Assembly (NCBI RefSeq): GCF_900112795.1
Contig: NZ_FONA01000017.1
Span: 37,170-101,169, forward strand
DNA: 64,000 nucleotides
Source of the DNA: Thermophagus xiamenensis
Lineage (GTDB): Bacteria > Bacteroidota > Bacteroidia > Bacteroidales > Marinilabiliaceae
Reading direction: 5' to 3'
Under the pieces are notes generated by a model. That model was not told the DNA's origin, searched no databases, and was given only the letters and a program-made list of their open reading frames with translations. This document shows, one piece after another, positions 1 through 8,545 of this stretch. Numbering within the stretch: the first letter of the stretch is position 1; every line of letters begins with the position of its first letter. The position numbers were made by a program, and so were the translations under genes.

Positions 1-637
1 CTTCTATCTCAAAAAGTTTTTTTTGCAACTTTAATTTCCCGAATTGAGTATTGGGCTCAATGGTAAGGTGATAAGCAGACAAATGTACTATTGGATATTC
101 TTGCAGAACATCAAGATTTGACAGAAAGAGATTAGAATCGGACCAGGGAAGACCATAAATAAGGTCGATACCAACATTTTGGAATCCTGCTTTAAATGCC
201 CACTCCAATGCGGACCGACTTTGAAGGGCATTATGCCTGCGTCCCATTCTTTTTAAATCTTCATCAAAAAAACTCTGAACCCCAATACTAAGTCTGTTGA
301 TTCCAATATTTTTTATTGCTTTAAGGTATTCGAAATTCAAGTCATCAGGATTAGCTTCCAAGGTAATTTCCACATTATCGATAACCCGAAAATTTGTCTG
401 TATGGATTCCAATATTTTTTCAATCCACTCAACTTTCAGAAGGCTAGGTGTTCCTCCACCAAAATATATTGTTTGAACAGGTGTATTATTTTTTTCAAAA
501 AAATCACTTCTTTCCCTTATTTCTTCTAAAAGCTTTTCAAGATATTGTTTTCTAAAAGCAAGGTTAGTACTTTTAAAAAAATCACAATAATGACAACGCG
601 TTTTACAAAAAGGGACATGAATATATATACCGGCCAT
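1..637 (-). CDS. hemW: HemW-like radical SAM heme chaperone / coproporphyrinogen oxidase-like protein (3' end outside window)
   Basis: The reverse strand opens at 637 with M-A-G-I-Y-I-H-V-P-F and continues into C-K-T-R-C-H-Y-C-D-F, the CxxxCxxC radical SAM 4Fe-4S motif in the form used by the HemN/HemW family. About 45 residues later comes T-I-Y-F-G-G-G-T-P-S, the second family signature. The frame is open to the window edge, so about 212 N-terminal residues are present and the C-terminus lies outside. HemW proteins bind heme and are thought to deliver it to respiratory enzymes; oxygen-independent coproporphyrinogen oxidase HemN is the close relative. The missing C-terminus prevents a firm choice, but the start directly at GIYIHVPFC, without the longer HemN N-terminus, favours HemW. 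The gene faces away from the candidate origin region. Confidence 0.88.
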   Translation of the reverse strand, partial: MAGIYIHVPFCKTRCHYCDFFKSTNLAFRKQYLEKLLEEIRERSDFFEKNNTPVQTIYFGGGTPSLLKVEWIEKILESIQTNFRVIDNVEITLEANPDDLNFEYLKAIKNIGINRLSIGVQSFFDEDLKRMGRRHNALQSRSALEWAFKAGFQNVGIDLIYGLPWSDSNLFLSNLDVLQEYPIVHLSAYHLTIEPNTQFGKLKLQKKLFEIE

Positions 638-884
638 CCAGATTTCACTTTAATTATTTTAACTTTCCCAAATCTAAGTCCAACACAAAAATAATCTGTC
701 CAATAAGAATATGCAAACAGCTTTAATTAAAAAAATTATAAACCAATAAACCTTTTGAACCACTTTTGCCGCATAAAGAATTTATATATTTTAGCAACTC
801 ATTATAGTTGGATTCGAGCTAAAGTTTCAGTGAACAAAAATGGATTATTTTTTTATGATTCATATAACACTTCAAGTAATAAAT

Positions 885-900
885 TGTTCCACGTGAAACA
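885..900. promoter_or_regulatory. parS-like ParB binding site
   Basis: The 16-mer TGTTCCACGTGAAACA matches the broadly conserved bacterial parS consensus TGTTNCACGTGAAACA at every defined position. It differs by one base from the perfect palindromes at 15143 and 15471. It lies in a non-coding gap, 15 bp before a DnaA-box pair. ParB spreading from such sites organises the origin domain; the role here is inferred from the motif alone. Confidence 0.8.
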
Positions 901-915
901 CTCAAAAACAATAAG

Positions 916-945
916 TTATCAACAGATTTTAATAAGTTATCAACA
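916..945 (+). promoter_or_regulatory. Pair of exact DnaA boxes, 21 bp apart
   Basis: TTATCAACA occurs at 916-924 and again at 937-945, each preceded by AATAAG or ATAAG, so the repeat is longer than the 9-mer. The 21-bp pitch is two helical turns and puts both sites on the same DNA face. The pair ends 10 bp before the start codon of the VanZ-like gene, so it could belong to the origin region or act in DnaA control of that gene. Confidence 0.55.
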
Positions 946-955
946 ATAACCGGTA

Positions 956-1381
956 ATGAAGAAAATATTTCAACGCATTAATAATTATAAATTTACATTA
1001 ATAACAGTTGGTGTAATATTGTTTCTAAGTTTATCATCGAGTGAAGATATCAACAAGCCCGATTTTTTTGATTTTAAAAATTCGGATAAAGTTATTCACT
1101 TTTTAATGTATGCATTTCTGACGTTAATTTACCTAATGGAAAGGACGCACTTTTTAAAATTCAGAACACAAACAAAAAAAACGCGGTGGTATTTTGTGTT
1201 ATGGATTTTTCTTGCCGGTGGAATTATAGAGATATTACAGCCCATCCTTTCTGACCGGAATCAAGACATCTGGGATTTTGTCGCTAACACATCCGGTATA
1301 ATTACCGCCTATCTATTTTTCATTATTTTAAAAACTACAACTTCAATAAAATTCTTTCGTCGTGACCCATCCGCTCAATAA
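956..1381 (+). CDS. VanZ-like family membrane protein
   Basis: This 141-residue protein has a hydrophobic segment near residues 14-28, then D-K-V-I-H-F-L-M-Y-A, and later E-I-L-Q-P and R-N-Q-D-I-W-D-F-V-A-N-T-S-G between further membrane segments. These are the features of small VanZ-like proteins: a DK.xHF motif and an acidic/Q-P motif at membrane edges. The biochemical role of these short homologues is unknown; VanZ itself gives teicoplanin resistance. The 3' end overlaps the convergent Rrf2 gene by 47 bp. The gene is alone on the plus strand among minus-strand neighbours. Confidence 0.72.
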   Translation: MKKIFQRINNYKFTLITVGVILFLSLSSSEDINKPDFFDFKNSDKVIHFLMYAFLTLIYLMERTHFLKFRTQTKKTRWYFVLWIFLAGGIIEILQPILSDRNQDIWDFVANTSGIITAYLFFIILKTTTSIKFFRRDPSAQ

Positions 1382-1781
1382 TACCTTTAATATTTTCACT
1401 TTTAAAGTAATTAACCACTTGTTCCCGTACTGCGCTAAAGCGGTCATGAACAGGGCACCGTTCAATTTTATTGGTAGAACTTTGACATAACCCTGTACCA
1501 ATAAGACACGTTTCAAAAAATCCCGGTCCATCAATAATTTTTACAATATCATACAGAGTAATCTCCTCGGGTTTCCTGGCCAAAAAAAATCCACCGGTGG
1601 GACCTTTTACACTTTTAAGTAATCCTTTTCGAACAAAAATCTGCAAAATTTTACTCAAAAATTGCATTGGTATTCCTAACTCATTGGCAATAATTCGGGC
1701 ATTAGCACGATTTTCCTCACTTCCTTTCATACCTATATAAATCAGGGCCCTAACAGCATATTTACAAGTAGTAGATAACAT
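1335..1781 (-). CDS. Rrf2-family transcriptional regulator, likely Fe-S or redox sensing
   Basis: This 148-residue protein begins with the Rrf2 winged helix (M-L-S-T-T-C-K-Y-A-V-R-A-L), followed by a recognition region and wing ending near G-P-T-G-G-F-F-L-A. Three cysteines at 92, 99 and 109 sit in the region where IscR, NsrR and related proteins bind a cluster (C-x6-C-x9-C here, wider than IscR's C-x5-C-x5-C). That placement suggests an iron-sulfur or redox-responsive regulator, though the ligand set is inferred. It lies 11 bp downstream of lutB on the same strand, so it may be cotranscribed with the lutB/rpiB group. Its 3' end overlaps the VanZ-like gene. Confidence 0.85.
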   Translation of the reverse strand: MLSTTCKYAVRALIYIGMKGSEENRANARIIANELGIPMQFLSKILQIFVRKGLLKSVKGPTGGFFLARKPEEITLYDIVKIIDGPGFFETCLIGTGLCQSSTNKIERCPVHDRFSAVREQVVNYFKSENIKGIIERMGHDERILLKL

Positions 1782-1792
1782 AATTCAAAAAT

Positions 1793-3181
1793 TTAGTGCT
1801 TAGATTTTCTTTTTTTCCATTGTTTGCTAAACGATGAATCGGCAAATTCAGGGAAAGCCCTCTTATCCCCAACAACAGTTCCAATACCACCTTGTTTAAC
1901 GAGGAAATTTTTTACGGAACCGTCAGCCATATCCATCAAAGAACGAGAACTTAAACCCATCTTCATACCTTTCATGATTACCGATTCCAATAAAGGTCTA
2001 TAACCTTTTTCAACGGCGAGACGACGATTTTCCAACAATAACTCGGGTAAAGGAATTTTAACCGGACAAACCTCACCGCATTTACCGCACAAAGAACTGG
2101 CAAAACTTAAATGTTGGTATTCTTTTAGCCCCTTAAGATGTGGCGTAATAACAGAACCTATAGGACCACTGTATACTGAGTTATAGGTATATCCCCCCAC
2201 ATTTTTATAAATAGGGCAAGCATTCAAACAGGCACCGCAGCGAATACAACTCAATGCTTCAGACTGCTCAGGTGTATTATACAAATTACTCCTGCCATTG
2301 TCTAACAAAATAACAATCATTCTTTCTGGACCATCCTTTTCATCACTCTTTGCAGGACCAAAAACCACTGAGTTATATACTGTTACTTTTTGTCCGGTTC
2401 CATGAACTGCTAATAATGGCCACATCAAATCCAAATCTTTATATGAGGGCAATAGTTTTTCTATTCCCACCAAAACAATGTGTACCTTAGGTAAAGAAAA
2501 AGATAACATACCATTACCTTCATTTTCGGTAAGGGCAATACCACCTTCTTCGGCCAATAAAAAATTTGCACCGGTAATACCCACTAAAGCATTTTTAAAT
2601 TTTTCACGTAACTTTTGTCGGACAAAAGCAGTCATCTGCTCAGGGGTAGATTCTTCTGAAATATTGAATTTTTCATGAAAAAGCGCAGCGATGTCCTTTT
2701 TTGACTTATGCATTGCAGGCGTAACAATGTGATAGGGTTTTTCACCGGCAACTTGTACGATAAATTCACCAAGGTCAGTTTCAATAGATTGAACCCCAAT
2801 TTTTTGCAGATGTGAATTTAATTCGACTTCTTCCGAAGTCATCGACTTACTTTTGACAATGAATTGAGCATTTGATTCTTTAACAATTTTAGAAATGATA
2901 TCAATTGCTTCGTTAGCGTCTACGGCCCATTTTACTTCACACCCGTTAGCGATGGCATTTTTTTCAAATTTTTCGAGATAAAAGGGAAGATTTTTTAAAA
3001 CCTTACGCTTTAATATTGCTGCCTTTTCTTTTGCCAACTCTAAATTTTTATAACGACTTTTACCTTTTTCAACGGCAGCATCATATTTCGAAATATTAAA
3101 TCTGATTGTTGCCCTGTGCTTATAGTCAAAAGCAACATTTTCTGATTCTTTTAAAAATTGTCGACTCTTTTCACTCGCCAT
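1793..3181 (-). CDS. lutB: LutB/YkgF-type lactate utilization iron-sulfur protein
   Basis: The 462-residue protein has an N-terminal LUD (DUF162) region with A-E-E-G-G-I-A-L-T-E-N-E-G-N-G near 210-224. A C-terminal ferredoxin-like part has cysteines 312, 315, 318, 322 (C-I-R-C-G-A-C-L-N-A-C-P) and 365, 368, 372 (C-G-K-C-G-E-V-C-P). This is the architecture of LutB, a subunit of the LutABC L-lactate oxidation complex that is expected to carry electrons through two 4Fe-4S clusters. The usual partners lutA and lutC are not adjacent; the neighbours are rpiB (5 bp away) and the Rrf2 regulator. The partners may be encoded elsewhere. Confidence 0.88.
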   Translation of the reverse strand: MASEKSRQFLKESENVAFDYKHRATIRFNISKYDAAVEKGKSRYKNLELAKEKAAILKRKVLKNLPFYLEKFEKNAIANGCEVKWAVDANEAIDIISKIVKESNAQFIVKSKSMTSEEVELNSHLQKIGVQSIETDLGEFIVQVAGEKPYHIVTPAMHKSKKDIAALFHEKFNISEESTPEQMTAFVRQKLREKFKNALVGITGANFLLAEEGGIALTENEGNGMLSFSLPKVHIVLVGIEKLLPSYKDLDLMWPLLAVHGTGQKVTVYNSVVFGPAKSDEKDGPERMIVILLDNGRSNLYNTPEQSEALSCIRCGACLNACPIYKNVGGYTYNSVYSGPIGSVITPHLKGLKEYQHLSFASSLCGKCGEVCPVKIPLPELLLENRRLAVEKGYRPLLESVIMKGMKMGLSSRSLMDMADGSVKNFLVKQGGIGTVVGDKRAFPEFADSSFSKQWKKRKSKH

Positions 3182-3186
3182 ACAAA

Positions 3187-3630
3187 CTATTTTTTACACT
3201 GAATCTTTTTTATTCTACGCTCATGTCGTCCACCTTCAAAGCCGGTTGTTAGAAAGGCATTCACAATTTTCCATGCTTCCTGTTGTTTTAAAAACCTGCC
3301 GGGTAAGGAACAAATGTTGGCATCGTTATGAAGCCGGGCCAAATAAGCAATTTCAGTGTTCCAACACACAGCCGACCGAATGCCCTGATGTTTATTAACA
3401 GTCATGTTAATACCATTACCGCTTCCGCAAATGGCAATACCAATTTCGCATTCACCGTTTTCAACAGCTTCGGCTAATGGATGAGCGTAATCAGGATAAT
3501 CTGTACTATCTTCTGAATTTGTTCCAAAGTCAACTACTTCAATACCTTTCTTAATTAATTCACCCTTTAAAAATGTCTTAAGGGCAAAGCCTGCATGGTC
3601 ACAACCTAAACCTATCTTTTTGAAACGCAT
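3187..3630 (-). CDS. rpiB: Ribose-5-phosphate isomerase B
   Basis: This 147-residue RpiB/LacAB-family protein interconverts ribose 5-phosphate and ribulose 5-phosphate in the pentose phosphate pathway. Family marks are G-C-D-H-A-G near residues 9-14, the substrate-binding and catalytic stretch I-C-G-S-G-N-G-I with Cys68, and the late G-R-H-E-R-R phosphate-binding residues. Length is normal for the family. It is the first gene of the minus-strand group and starts at the edge of the candidate origin gap. Sugar-specific relatives such as allose-6-phosphate isomerase cannot be excluded by sequence alone. Confidence 0.93.
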   Translation of the reverse strand: MRFKKIGLGCDHAGFALKTFLKGELIKKGIEVVDFGTNSEDSTDYPDYAHPLAEAVENGECEIGIAICGSGNGINMTVNKHQGIRSAVCWNTEIAYLARLHNDANICSLPGRFLKQQEAWKIVNAFLTTGFEGGRHERRIKKIQCKK

Positions 3631-4057
3631 GATTTTTTATTTCAAATATAGTAAATAATCGGTCTTTTTTATCCTTTTTCAACACTGTTGATAACTTGTT
3701 ATATCTTTGTGTCTATTGTGTGAAAAATATTTCTTGACACTTAAAGAAATTTGTATATAACGAATTAAACCCTAAAATTCATTTAAAGAAAGCATCAATT
3801 ATCAATTAGTTATTCACCGATTTAAATCGTTTCATCAACAAGATGCCATTAATTATTTTTTAAATTTGTGTGATATTAACCGTTGTTGATAAAGTAATAG
3901 AAAAGGATGAATTTTATACATTTAGGTATATTCATAAAGGGTTGATAAATGAAAATGGAATGTTTATTAAAGAAGAAATCAATAGCAAATAAGATTTTTT
4001 TTAAACATTATTGACAAGCTAATACCATCATCATATATTTTTTTAAAACTTTATAAT
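3631..4057. other. Candidate chromosomal replication origin (oriC) region
   Basis: This 427-bp gap is very AT-rich and lies exactly where gene direction flips: minus-strand genes to the left, fifteen consecutive plus-strand genes to the right. Exact DnaA boxes TTATCAACA lie on the minus strand at 3686-3694 and 3884-3892. Near matches are TTATTCACC (3810), TCATCAACA (3832) and the reverse of GGTTGATAA (3940-3948). The last 60 bp are almost pure A/T with runs of T. A TATCTTTG promoter-like box is at 3702-3709. No gene was seen. Origin activity is inferred from boxes, strand switch and skew change; dnaA itself is not in this window. Confidence 0.6.
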
Positions 4058-5050
4058 ATGAATAGTAATTGGTTGAAAAAAGGGTTTGTGGACGAAAATA
4101 TTCCAACGGATATCGATTTGGTTAACGAGATAAACAAGTTAAAGAAGGAAAAGAATGCCCTTTTAATGGCGCATTATTATCAACAAAACGATATTCAGGA
4201 TATTGCCGATTTTGTGGGGGATAGTCTGGCTTTAGCATGGGAAGCTTCAAAAACCGATGCAAGTATTATTTTATTGGCAGGTGTTTATTTTATGGGTGAA
4301 ACTGCCAAGATTTTATCTCCTGAAAAAAAGGTTTTAGTACCTGATTTAAATGCGGGCTGCTCGCTTGCCGATAGTTGTCCCGCCGATGCTTTTGAGGCCT
4401 TTATAGCAGAACATCCCGACCATATCGTTGTTACATACGTTAATACCACTGCCGAAGTTAAGGCGCTTTCTGATATAGTAGTTACTTCTACAAATGCTGT
4501 TAAAATTATTAATAGCATTCCCGAGGAACAAAAAATTATATTTGGACCCGACCGTAATTTGGGAAATTATTTACAAAGTATTTCCGGCAGAGAAATGGTT
4601 TTGTGGGATGGTGCCTGCCATGTGCATGAAAAATTCTCTGTTGAAAAAATTGTTGAGCTTAAAAAAGAAAATCCCGATGCTTTAATATTAGCTCATCCTG
4701 AGTGTAAAAAGCCCGTTTTAACTCTTGCAGATTTTATTGGAAGTACTGCCAGTTTATTGAAATTTACTCAAAATTCAGATTCCGGTAAATTTATTGTAGC
4801 CACCGAATCGGGTATTTTGCATCAAATGCAAAATTCTTCGCCTAACAAAACTTTTATTCCGGCACCCCCCTCTGACTCTACTTGCGGATGTAATGATTGT
4901 GAATTTATGAAACTTAATACCTTGCAAAAAATTTATTTAACTTTAAAATATGAATATCCGGAAGTGTTTGTTAAAGAAGATATTCGACAAAAAGCTATTA
5001 AGCCTATTCAGAAGATGTTTGAATTATCAGGTGAACTTATTAAAAAGTGA
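4058..5050 (+). CDS. nadA: Quinolinate synthase A
   Basis: NadA condenses iminoaspartate with dihydroxyacetone phosphate to quinolinate in de novo NAD synthesis. The 330-residue protein carries M-A-H-Y-Y-Q near 37-42 and the cluster-region cysteines Cys101 (N-A-G-C-S-L-A-D-S-C), Cys187 (G-A-C-H-V-H) and Cys276/278/281 (C-G-C-N-D-C). The single 4Fe-4S cluster needs three of these. nadB and nadC are not adjacent. It is the first gene of the long plus-strand block right of the candidate origin, with its own AT-rich upstream region. Confidence 0.95.
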   Translation: MNSNWLKKGFVDENIPTDIDLVNEINKLKKEKNALLMAHYYQQNDIQDIADFVGDSLALAWEASKTDASIILLAGVYFMGETAKILSPEKKVLVPDLNAGCSLADSCPADAFEAFIAEHPDHIVVTYVNTTAEVKALSDIVVTSTNAVKIINSIPEEQKIIFGPDRNLGNYLQSISGREMVLWDGACHVHEKFSVEKIVELKKENPDALILAHPECKKPVLTLADFIGSTASLLKFTQNSDSGKFIVATESGILHQMQNSSPNKTFIPAPPSDSTCGCNDCEFMKLNTLQKIYLTLKYEYPEVFVKEDIRQKAIKPIQKMFELSGELIKK

Positions 5051-5201
5051 AGAATGATTTAATTTTATATAATTCTTTCATTGTTTGATTCATTAACTTA
5101 GGATTGATTGTTTTTTTGAAGTTAGTTTCTATTTAATTTTTTACCTTTAAATTTTTAATTGGTTTTATGTTAAAATTAGTTTCCAGAAACGGTATATTTT
5201 C

Positions 5202-5591
5202 ATGAGTTATATAAAGTTATTATTAGTTGAAGATAACGTATTGAATCAAAAGCTTATTAATTTAACCCTTTCCAAATATGGTTTTGAGATAGAGGTGGCA
5301 AATAATGGTAAGGAAGCTTTGGATAAGCTCAAGGATAATCATTATGATATTATTTTAATGGATTTAATGATGCCCGTTATGGATGGGTTAGAAACAACCA
5401 GGCTTATAAGAGAGCAAGAAAAAGAAACAGGGTCAAGAAATATTATTATCGGGTTAACAGCCAACACTTATGATGCCGATAGAGACAAGTGTTTAAAAGG
5501 GGGGATGGATGAATATATGACTAAACCTTTTGATATTAAACAATTCGGGCAAATAGTCAGTAGTTTTGGTTTCGAAATGAGTAAGGTTTAA
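5202..5591 (+). CDS. Single-domain response regulator (receiver only)
   Basis: The 129 residues make up one CheY-like receiver domain: acidic pair E10/D11, phospho-acceptor D54 in I-I-L-M-D-L-M-M-P, switch Thr86 in L-T-A-N, and Lys108 in M-T-K-P-F. There is no output domain, so it would signal through protein contacts or take part in a phosphorelay. The M-M-P-V-M-D-G and Y-M-T-K-P-F forms resemble receivers usually fused to hybrid histidine kinases. No kinase gene is nearby. It lies 9 bp before ruvB. Confidence 0.9.
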   Translation: MSYIKLLLVEDNVLNQKLINLTLSKYGFEIEVANNGKEALDKLKDNHYDIILMDLMMPVMDGLETTRLIREQEKETGSRNIIIGLTANTYDADRDKCLKGGMDEYMTKPFDIKQFGQIVSSFGFEMSKV

Positions 5592-5600
5592 TTTTGAGAG

Positions 5601-6620
5601 ATGGATTTTGATATTAGAAATACGGAATTGGAAGAAACCAAGGACTTTGATTTTGAGCAAAAACTTCGTCCTTTATCTTTTTCGGAGTTTCGGGGTCAAC
5701 ATAAAGTAGTTGAAAATTTAGAAATATTCGTTAAGTCAGCCTTAATGCGTGGCGAAGCACTTGATCATGTATTATTGCATGGCCCTCCCGGTCTTGGTAA
5801 AACTACTCTTTCCAATATTATATCTCATGAGTTAGGTGTAGGTTTTAAGCTTACCAGTGGTCCGGTTTTAGATAAACCAGGTGATTTGGCTGGTATTCTT
5901 ACTTCTCTTCAGCCCAGAGATGTTTTATTTATTGATGAAATTCATCGGTTGAGCCCGGTTGTAGAGGAATATCTTTACTCAGCCATGGAGGACTTTAGAA
6001 TAGATATTGTTATCGATAAAGGGCCAGGGGCTAAGAGTATTCAAATAGAATTAAATCCTTTTACTTTAATAGGCGCAACCACCCGAAGTGGATTACTAAC
6101 CAGTCCTTTAAGAGCCAGGTTTGGAATTAATTGCCATTTAGAGTATTATGATTCCGAAGTCTTAAAAGGAATTGTTAAACGTTCTGCCAAAATTTTGAAA
6201 GTGGGAATAGAAGATGATGCGGCAGGAGAGATTTCCCGAAGGAGTAGGGGGACACCCCGAATTGCTAATGCATTGTTGCGTAGAGTACGAGATTTTGCCT
6301 TGGTTAAGGGGAATGGTGTTATTGATATGGCTATTACTAAAATGAGCCTTAAAGCTTTAAATATCGATAAATATGGGCTTGATCAAATGGACCATAAAAT
6401 ATTACTAACTCTTATTGACAAATTCAATGGTGGTCCTGTTGGTATTTCTACCATTGCTACAGCTATAGGGGAAGATTCCGGTACCTTGGAAGAGGTCTAT
6501 GAGCCTTTTCTTATTAAAGAGGGATTTTTAAAACGTACTCCCAGAGGTCGGGTAGTTACCCCATTAGCTTATAAACATTTTGGTCGTGAAAAAAATGGTC
6601 CTCAGCCTTCTCTATTTTAA
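5601..6620 (+). CDS. ruvB: Holliday junction branch migration helicase RuvB
   Basis: This 339-residue AAA+ ATPase drives branch migration at Holliday junctions together with RuvA. Walker A G-P-P-G-L-G-K-T is at 61-68, Walker B L-F-I-D-E-I-H around 109-115, and the sensor and arginine-finger region [18 protein letters not shown] at about 158-175. A C-terminal winged helix follows ([10 protein letters not shown]). Length and motif spacing are normal. It sits between the receiver gene and the flippase, with a 9-bp gap on each side. Confidence 0.97.
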   Translation: MDFDIRNTELEETKDFDFEQKLRPLSFSEFRGQHKVVENLEIFVKSALMRGEALDHVLLHGPPGLGKTTLSNIISHELGVGFKLTSGPVLDKPGDLAGILTSLQPRDVLFIDEIHRLSPVVEEYLYSAMEDFRIDIVIDKGPGAKSIQIELNPFTLIGATTRSGLLTSPLRARFGINCHLEYYDSEVLKGIVKRSAKILKVGIEDDAAGEISRRSRGTPRIANALLRRVRDFALVKGNGVIDMAITKMSLKALNIDKYGLDQMDHKILLTLIDKFNGGPVGISTIATAIGEDSGTLEEVYEPFLIKEGFLKRTPRGRVVTPLAYKHFGREKNGPQPSLF

Positions 6621-6629
6621 TTTTCATTC

Positions 6630-8084
6630 ATGTCTTTAAGTTTAAAAAAATTAGCCGGCGAAACAGTTATTTATGGGGCGTCCACAATGATAGGGCGCCT
6701 TTTAAATTGGTTATTGATGCCCTTTTATATTCGTACGTTATCTACTTATGAATATGGGGTTGTTGTTAATTTTTATGGTGTAATATCGGTTCTTTTAGTT
6801 ATTTTGACTTATGGACTTGAAACGGGTTTTTTTCGTTTTGCCGGTAAAGCTAAATCTTATAAATCGGTTTATGAAACTTTATTGTGTTTATTAAGTTTTA
6901 CCAGTTTTATTTTTCTATCTTTTGGTATATTTTTTTTCAGAAATGTAAGCGTTAGCTTTTATGGTGGTCAGCATCAATATGCTATTCTTTTGGTTTTCTT
7001 TATTCTTGCGATAGATTCTTTTGTTTCATTACCCTTCGCAAAGCTTAGGTTAGAAAATAAATCCTTAAAATTTGGTATTATTAAATTGATTAGTATAGGT
7101 GCCAATATTTTCTTTAATCTATTTTTTCTGGTTGGTGTTCCTTATTTCATAAATAAAGGACTTTTTCAGGGCTTTCTGTCATTTATACACTTCGAGGAAT
7201 TAGGTAAGGTATTTTTTGTTTTTCTAAGTAACGGTATTAGTAGTTTAATTACTTTGTTTCTTTTGATGTCTGAAATCAAATGGCATCGAAATTATTTGGA
7301 TTTTAGGCTTATAAAACCCGTACTCATTTATTCTTTACCAATACTTTTTGTTGGTATTTGCGGTATGGTCACCCAAAATATAGATAAAATATTGCTACCT
7401 TCTCTTTTAGGAAGTAATGGTTTTGAACAGCTTGCTATATATGGTGCCAACTTTAAAATAGGGGTTTTAATGAGTTTATTTGCGCAATCCTTTAGGTTTG
7501 CCTTTGAACCTTATTTTTTTAAAAACCGTGAACACGGTAAAGAACAATATGCCAAAATAATGGATTATTTCATTTTTTTTGGTTTAACTATATTTCTTGG
7601 AGTAAATATCTTTCTCGATTGGATTAATATTTTATTAACTGATATCTATACAGAGGGGAATTATATAATTCCTATTATTCTTTTAGCACTATTATTTTAT
7701 GGGATCTATTATAATTTATCCCTATGGTATAAACTTACCGATAAAACGTGGATTGGCGCTCTTTTAGGGGGTGTAGGGGCTTTAATTTCTGTTACGTTAA
7801 ATTTTGTGCTTGTTCCGATATATGGCATCATAGGTTCGGCTATTGCCTTGTTTTTTGGGTATTTTTCTATTACTTTATTATCCTGGTTGCTTGGTAAAAA
7901 ATTTTACCCCGTTCCTTATAAACCTTTAAGGTATTTATTCTATTTTGTTCTTGCAGGTATTTTCTTTTTACTAGATCATTATACTGTCTTTGAAATACTT
8001 TTTTTTCAGTATCTGTATAAAGGAACTATATTTGTTGTTTTCATTGGTTCGTTTTTTGTAATTCAAAAGTATGGTCAAAATTAA
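6630..8084 (+). CDS. Polysaccharide/oligosaccharide flippase-like membrane protein (Wzx/MVF type)
   Basis: The 484-residue protein is hydrophobic throughout, with about 12-14 predicted membrane spans. It begins with [19 protein letters not shown], typical of polysaccharide biosynthesis proteins of the MATE/Wzx superfamily. Such proteins move lipid-linked sugars across the inner membrane. The substrate cannot be read from the sequence; no glycosyltransferase genes are nearby. The gene overlaps dut by 14 bp, and the order flippase-dut-TPR-DUF4292-M23 is a familiar Bacteroidota arrangement, which suggests a general envelope role. Confidence 0.85.
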   Translation: MSLSLKKLAGETVIYGASTMIGRLLNWLLMPFYIRTLSTYEYGVVVNFYGVISVLLVILTYGLETGFFRFAGKAKSYKSVYETLLCLLSFTSFIFLSFGIFFFRNVSVSFYGGQHQYAILLVFFILAIDSFVSLPFAKLRLENKSLKFGIIKLISIGANIFFNLFFLVGVPYFINKGLFQGFLSFIHFEELGKVFFVFLSNGISSLITLFLLMSEIKWHRNYLDFRLIKPVLIYSLPILFVGICGMVTQNIDKILLPSLLGSNGFEQLAIYGANFKIGVLMSLFAQSFRFAFEPYFFKNREHGKEQYAKIMDYFIFFGLTIFLGVNIFLDWINILLTDIYTEGNYIIPIILLALLFYGIYYNLSLWYKLTDKTWIGALLGGVGALISVTLNFVLVPIYGIIGSAIALFFGYFSITLLSWLLGKKFYPVPYKPLRYLFYFVLAGIFFLLDHYTVFEILFFQYLYKGTIFVVFIGSFFVIQKYGQN

Positions 8085-8505
8085 GCTAGTTAATAAAAGT
8101 AGTAATAAAGTTCCTGAATTTGCTACAGAAGGTTCAGCGGGTGTTGATTTATGTGCCAATTTGAGTGAACCGTTAATTTTAAAGCCTTTGGAAAGGGCTT
8201 TGGTACCAACAGGCTTATTTATTGAACTTCCGGAAGGAATGGAAGCGCAAATTAGGCCGCGTAGTGGGTTAGCCCTTAAATACGGTATTACTGTTTTGAA
8301 TTCACCGGGAACTATTGATAGTGATTATCGGGGCGAAATTAAGGTTATTTTAATTAATTTGTCGGATAAGGAATTTGTTATTAATCATGGTGATCGTATT
8401 TGCCAAATGGTAATCAATAAATATGAAAAGTTCGAGTGGGATATTAATGAAAATTTAAGTATTACTTCCAGAGGAGAAGGGGGATTTGGTCATACAGGCA
8501 TTTAA
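8071..8505 (+). CDS. dut: dUTP diphosphatase
   Basis: This 144-residue trimeric-type dUTPase hydrolyses dUTP to dUMP and pyrophosphate, keeping uracil out of DNA. All five family motifs can be seen: G-S-A-G-V-D-L near residue 21, [26 protein letters not shown], and the C-terminal [10 protein letters not shown]. The start overlaps the end of the flippase gene, implying translational coupling. Confidence 0.96.
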   Translation: MVKIKLVNKSSNKVPEFATEGSAGVDLCANLSEPLILKPLERALVPTGLFIELPEGMEAQIRPRSGLALKYGITVLNSPGTIDSDYRGEIKVILINLSDKEFVINHGDRICQMVINKYEKFEWDINENLSITSRGEGGFGHTGI

Positions 8506-8545
8506 TTAGCATTTTGGTTTTGTGTCGATTTTAAATTTACCACTA

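Larger units (their letters stand above)
638..955. other. Intergenic region with parS-like site and DnaA-box pair
   Basis: This is a divergent gap between hemW (minus) and the VanZ-like gene (plus). It is strongly AT-rich. In a hand count of 642-760, C outnumbers G about three to one on the plus strand, which fits a minus-leading strand here. It contains the parS-like 16-mer at 885 and two exact DnaA boxes at 916 and 937. A 64-codon open frame at 755-949 crosses these sites and is not believed to be a gene. Confidence 0.6.

Noticed and set aside
755..949. 64-codon open frame on the plus strand
   Set aside because: It has no family features, and its sequence L-F-H-V-K-H and repeated L-I-S-Y-Q-Q simply translate the parS-like site and the two DnaA-box repeats.
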